Shown here piece after piece: positions 6,721-9,336 of a DNA stretch of 9,336 bases. A program made the translations under genes and the position numbers. How positions within the stretch are numbered: the first letter of the stretch is position 1; the number at the start of each line of letters is the position of its first letter. The notes under the pieces are model-generated. The model was not told the origin of the DNA. It made no database searches and saw only the letters and a program-made list of their open reading frames with translations. The stretch is from Hellea sp. Lineage in GTDB: Bacteria > Pseudomonadota > Alphaproteobacteria > Caulobacterales > Maricaulaceae. The DNA is taken from NCBI GenBank assembly GCA_020628635.1, contig JAHDEU010000058.1, forward strand, positions 1 to 9,336, written 5' to 3'.

Positions 6721-7050
6721 ATGCAAACGAAACAGGATATGGAAGCCAAAGCGCGCTTTGCGATCAATGCGCTGCAAGGAACGCCTGATGCTGAATACAG
6801 TGTGGACCTGTTTGTCTCTCACCACTTGGATGAGCTCGACGCCGCCTATTGGTCTGAACACTTCGGCGCGTCCAAGCCAGACGCTGCGACTATCCTAGCC
6901 GGACTGGTTGTTCGCGAGTTCTGGGACACGGAAGAAGACGGCGTTCTAAACGTCTGTGACCTCACGCTTCCAGGCAATGTCGCGGATGCCGTATTGTCGG
7001 TAAGGTTCGACGACGCCGGCGAAGTCGAATGTGTCGATATGGAAAGCTAA
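6721..7050 (+). CDS. Small DUF2004-like protein
   Basis: Probably a soluble cytoplasmic protein of 109 residues, acidic in its second half. The C-terminal part, with VCDLTLPGNVADAVLSVRFD and the ending GEVECVDMES, resembles the DUF2004 pattern of a D-F/L-x-L strand, a VLSV.FD strand and a final MES. The assignment is from memory of the family and is moderately sure. No function is known to me. It is the only plus-strand gene between 2820 and the right edge. By my count it is about 55% GC against 68-70% in sampled pieces of uvrC and folB, which suggests later arrival. Its TAA (7048-7050) overlaps the folB stop on the other strand, so there is no room for a terminator between them. Confidence 0.75.
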   Translation: MQTKQDMEAKARFAINALQGTPDAEYSVDLFVSHHLDELDAAYWSEHFGASKPDAATILAGLVVREFWDTEEDGVLNVCDLTLPGNVADAVLSVRFDDAGEVECVDMES

Positions 7051-7451
7051 CGCGCCTTCACGATCTCCACGCCCGCGAAGTCGGCCTTGAGCAGCGCCTG
7101 CGGTTTGCTGATCGACACGCTCACCCGCTGCACGCGCGCGTCCTCCGCCAGCGCCCAGTCGCAGATGCGTTCGGCGAGGGTTTCGACCAGCTGGACGTGG
7201 GCTTCGACGGCGATCTCCTCGGCCTTGGCGGCGACCGTGGCGTAGTCGAGCGTTTCGGCGAGCTTGTCGTTCTCCGGCAAGGCCATGTCGCCCATGTCGA
7301 GCTCGATATCGAGCACGATGGGCTGGGTGCTCTCATGCTCGTGCGGGTGGACGCCGATGCTGGCCTGGATCAGCAGGCCGCGCACGAAGATGCGGGTCGC
7401 CGTGCCGGGGCTTTGCCGGACGAAGCGCTTGAGGAGGGGTCGGCTAGACAT
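7047..7451 (-). CDS. folB: Dihydroneopterin aldolase
   Basis: Folate-pathway enzyme of 134 residues that splits 7,8-dihydroneopterin into 6-hydroxymethyl-7,8-dihydropterin and glycolaldehyde. Family features: RIFVRGLLIQASIGVHPHE with the conserved Glu38, LDYATVAAKAEEIA (68-81) in the substrate-binding region, LVETLAERIC (89-97), and the catalytic lysine Lys116 in VSISKPQAL. The KP context fits aldolase (FolB) better than the related epimerase FolX, which lacks it in E. coli; that distinction is inference. The ATG at 7451 overlaps the end of the SDR gene by eight bases (ATGTCTAG). The first 17 residues are a little longer than usual and poorly conserved. It is the last gene of the antiporter-PTPS-SDR-folB row, and its stop overlaps that of the convergent DUF2004-like gene. 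Confidence 0.93.
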   Translation of the reverse strand: MSSRPLLKRFVRQSPGTATRIFVRGLLIQASIGVHPHEHESTQPIVLDIELDMGDMALPENDKLAETLDYATVAAKAEEIAVEAHVQLVETLAERICDWALAEDARVQRVSVSISKPQALLKADFAGVEIVKAR

Positions 7452-8166
7452 CTGATATATCTTCGAAGTTGAGGTGCTGGCCGCCATCGACGGCGATCAT
7501 CTGGCCCGTGACGGAGGTCGCGCCGAGCAGGTAGCGCACGGCGTTCAGGATCTCGTCGGGCGGCGAGCCGTTGCCGAGCAGTGTGGAGAGCTTCTCGCGC
7601 TCGAAATCATCGACGCTCTGTGTGTGGTTGCGCAGCGTCGGGCCCGGCCCAACGCCGTTGACGCGCACATCCGGCGCATAGGCCTGCGCCATGGTCCTGG
7701 TCGCCCAGAGCAGCCCCGCCTTGGCGATGCCGTAGGTGAAGAACTCCGGCACGGGGCGCAACACGCGCTGGTCGATCATGTTGACGATCGCGCCCTGCCC
7801 CGGCGCTTGCGCGGCGAAGTCCCGCGACAGGTGCAGCGCGGCGCGCAGGTTTACATCTATGTGGTGGTCGAAGGTCGCGTTGGACCAGTCTTCCGCGCTG
7901 TCCGGATCGAAGGTCGAGGCGTTGTTGATCAGCGCGTAGAGCGGGCTGCCGAGCGCTTGGCGCGCGCGTTCCACCAATGTCGCGACATCGCCCGGCACCA
8001 TGAGATTCGCCTTGACCGCCACGCCACTTATCTCCTCGGCCAGCGCTTCGGCAGGCTTGGCCGAGGTGCGGTAGTGGATGCAGACCCGCCACCCATCGCT
8101 CGCCAGCCCGCGCGCGAGATGCGCGCCGATGCGCGCCGCGCCGCCGGTGATGAGCACGGTCTTCAA
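7444..8166 (-). CDS. Pteridine reductase-like short-chain dehydrogenase (PTR1/FolM type)
   Basis: NADPH-dependent SDR of 240 residues, predicted to reduce dihydropterin (dihydromonapterin, dihydrobiopterin or dihydrofolate) to the tetrahydro form. The N-terminal nucleotide site is TGGAARIG with Arg12, followed by WRVCIHYRTSA, close to the HYHRSA of trypanosomatid PTR1. NNAS (81-84) is the SDR adenine-ring motif. The active site is Asp132 in NMIDQ, Tyr145 and Lys149: the usual SDR Ser is Asp, exactly as in PTR1 (Asp181, Tyr194, Lys198) and with the same 13-residue spacing. VRVNGVGPGPTL also matches PTR1, and the ending VTGQMIAVDGGQHL matches E. coli FolM. It starts with TTG at 8166, overlapping the previous stop as TTGA, and lies between a PTPS-family gene and folB, which supports pterin chemistry. 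The exact substrate is open. Confidence 0.88.
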   Translation of the reverse strand: MKTVLITGGAARIGAHLARGLASDGWRVCIHYRTSAKPAEALAEEISGVAVKANLMVPGDVATLVERARQALGSPLYALINNASTFDPDSAEDWSNATFDHHIDVNLRAALHLSRDFAAQAPGQGAIVNMIDQRVLRPVPEFFTYGIAKAGLLWATRTMAQAYAPDVRVNGVGPGPTLRNHTQSVDDFEREKLSTLLGNGSPPDEILNAVRYLLGATSVTGQMIAVDGGQHLNFEDISDV

Positions 8167-8528
8167 GACGCAAACACCCGCGCGCGCTCACCACAGCTTG
8201 GGCGGCCGACTTCGACGCAGGACAAGCCCGGCAGCTGCGGGGCGAGCCGCTCCATGATCCAGGCGGCGATCTGCTCCAGCGCGGGCTGTTCCAGCCCCTC
8301 GACCTCGTTCAGCAGGACGTGGTCGAGCTGGTCGGTGGTGGCTTTCACGATCTGTTCGATCTTCCACAGGTCTCGGATCCAGCCCTTCTCCTCCTGCGTG
8401 TCGCCCTGGATGGTCACTGTCCCGCGAAAGCTGTGTCCATGGACTTTCTTGAACAGGTCGTTGGCGTCCGCATGGCCGAAATAGTGGGCGGCCTCGAAGG
8501 TGAAATCCTTTTCGATCTCGAATCGCAT
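8163..8528 (-). CDS. PTPS/QueD-family protein lacking the catalytic cysteine
   Basis: Protein of 121 residues with the 6-pyruvoyltetrahydropterin synthase / 6-carboxytetrahydropterin synthase fold. The zinc histidines are present: His15 in FTFEAAH, and His30 and His32 in VHGHSF. The catalytic Asp69-His70 pair is present in QLDHVLLNE. Two key residues of the canonical enzymes are not. The Cys four residues before HGH is Phe26, and the pterin-anchoring Glu near the C-terminus (ET in QueD) aligns with Arg109-Pro110 in GRPSCGERA, where Glu114 may take over. Cys104 and Cys112 sit in this C-terminal stretch. PTPS paralogues without the Cys are known (PTPS-III, with Glu), but this one lacks that Glu too. 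Queuosine synthesis is therefore not a safe assignment. The ATG overlaps the antiporter stop as TGATG, and the stop overlaps the SDR start as TTGA. Confidence 0.85.
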   Translation of the reverse strand: MRFEIEKDFTFEAAHYFGHADANDLFKKVHGHSFRGTVTIQGDTQEEKGWIRDLWKIEQIVKATTDQLDHVLLNEVEGLEQPALEQIAAWIMERLAPQLPGLSCVEVGRPSCGERARVFAS

Positions 8529-9336
8529 CAGACGTTGGCGAGCACGATGGCGGCCATGTAGAGCACATAGGCGAGCACGAAGACCGCGCCCGTCTTGCGC
8601 CCGATCGGCTGGCGGCGCAGCACATAGGCGAGCAACGCAAAGGTCGCGACGATCATCACCCAGAAGTCGAAAGCGTAAAGCTGCGGCTCCACCAGCACCG
8701 GCCCGGCCAGCGTCGCACCGCCGCCCACGGCCAGCAGGTTGAACACGTTGGAGCCGAGCACATTGCCGATCGCCACGTCGCTATGGCCGCGCAAGGACGC
8801 GACAACGACCGTCGTGATCTCCGGCAGGCTCGTGCCGATGGCGACAACTGTGAGGCCGATCACGGTTTCCGACACGCCCAACCCGCTGGCCACCACCACG
8901 GCATTGTTCACGATCATCTCGCCGCCAATGAACAGACCGATCAGCCCGGCAATGACATAGACGAAGTCTGTCAGCACGGTCTTGGGCAGGCCGTCCCGGC
9001 CCTCCTCGATCTCGGCCATCTCCTCCAGGATCGTGTCGTCCGCGCCCGATTTGGCGAGCAGGAACATGTAGAAAAGATAGAGCACGATGCCCGCGAACAG
9101 CACCGCGCCCTGCCAGCGGGCCAGCGGATTGCCGAGCATGGCGAGGGCGATGAACAGCAGCGTCGCCACGACGGCGATGAAGGTGTTGCGCGCCACCCCG
9201 CTCATATTGGTCGGAATCGCCATGATCAGCGCGGGCAGGCCGAGCGCGAGCAGGATGTTGGCGATGTTGGAACCGACGATGTTGCCCGCCGCCATCTGCC
9301 CCACGCCGTCCAGCACGGCATTGACGCTCACGACGA
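8528..9336 (-). CDS. CaCA-family calcium/sodium antiporter (N-terminus cut by window edge)
   Basis: Inner-membrane cation antiporter of the YrbG group, expected to exchange Ca2+ for Na+ or H+. The frame is open through the right edge. A GTG at 9331 could be read as a start, but it falls in the middle of the first alpha repeat (VVSVNAVLDG, then MAAGNIVGSNIANILLALG), so the true N-terminus lies outside. Counting residues from 9331, several hydrophobic segments are followed by an acidic cytoplasmic loop (about 96-116). The second alpha repeat has GTSLPE (166-171) and GNVLGSNVFN (189-198), then two or three final helices. Both repeats carry the ion-binding motif residues. The stop overlaps the PTPS-family start by one base (TGATG), so it is co-transcribed with pterin genes. 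No mechanistic link is evident. Confidence 0.93.
   Translation of the reverse strand, partial: VVSVNAVLDGVGQMAAGNIVGSNIANILLALGLPALIMAIPTNMSGVARNTFIAVVATLLFIALAMLGNPLARWQGAVLFAGIVLYLFYMFLLAKSGADDTILEEMAEIEEGRDGLPKTVLTDFVYVIAGLIGLFIGGEMIVNNAVVVASGLGVSETVIGLTVVAIGTSLPEITTVVVASLRGHSDVAIGNVLGSNVFNLLAVGGGATLAGPVLVEPQLYAFDFWVMIVATFALLAYVLRRQPIGRKTGAVFVLAYVLYMAAIVLANV

Noticed and set aside
7474..8484. 336-codon plus-strand open frame opposite the SDR and PTPS genes
   Set aside because: It spans two well-supported minus-strand genes and its translation shows no domain; the length reflects GC-rich codon-position bias.
9329..9331. GTG at 9331 as the antiporter start
   Set aside because: It falls within the first alpha repeat, which would leave the protein without its first helices; the frame is open to the edge, so the gene is treated as partial.

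Overview
The window is GC-rich (about 65-70% in the stretches I counted) and densely coded, with most genes on the minus strand and short or overlapping junctions. Gene content, the relatedness of several proteins to alphaproteobacterial families, and a palindromic CCACCTCCCC/GGGGAGGTGG intergenic repeat suggest an alphaproteobacterium, perhaps Sphingomonadales, Maricaulales or a relative. The order-level guess is inference. No rRNA, tRNA, CRISPR array, insertion sequence or phage gene was seen.

Layout. (1) 1-1838, minus: an OmpR/PetR-type response regulator followed by an EnvZ-type sensor histidine kinase that runs off the left edge. They are joined by a one-base TAGTG stop/start overlap. 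(2) 1902-2819, plus: ilvE, branched-chain aminotransferase, transcribed divergently from the two-component pair across a 63-bp gap. (3) 2820-3032: a gene-free spacer between the convergent ilvE and pgsA, filled by a 152-bp nested inverted repeat. (4) 6663-3033, minus: a four-gene row of a DUF2237 protein, uvrC, a divergent CDP-alcohol phosphatidyltransferase paralogue and pgsA. Junctions are +10, -17 and -4 bases, so this is probably one transcript. (5) 6721-7050, plus: a small DUF2004-like gene of clearly lower GC (about 55%), an island among minus-strand genes. Its stop codon overlaps the stop codon of folB. (6) 9336-7047, minus: a calcium/sodium antiporter (cut by the right edge), a PTPS/QueD-family protein, a pteridine-reductase-like SDR and folB. 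Every junction overlaps (1, 4 and 8 bases).

How they work together. Blocks 1-4 are ordinary housekeeping: envelope signalling, branched-chain amino acid synthesis, nucleotide excision repair and phosphatidylglycerol synthesis. The most unusual part is the pterin cassette in block 6. The PTPS-family protein lacks the usual catalytic cysteine, which is Phe here, and also lacks the usual pterin-anchoring Glu. The SDR carries the Asp-Tyr-Lys triad and surrounding motifs of trypanosomatid pteridine reductase (PTR1) rather than Ser-Tyr-Lys. Together with FolB this suggests a coupled pterin or folate branch whose exact chemistry cannot be assigned from sequence alone. A second point of interest is the CDP-alcohol phosphatidyltransferase paralogue, which keeps the metal-binding aspartates but has lost the DG..AR part of the family signature.
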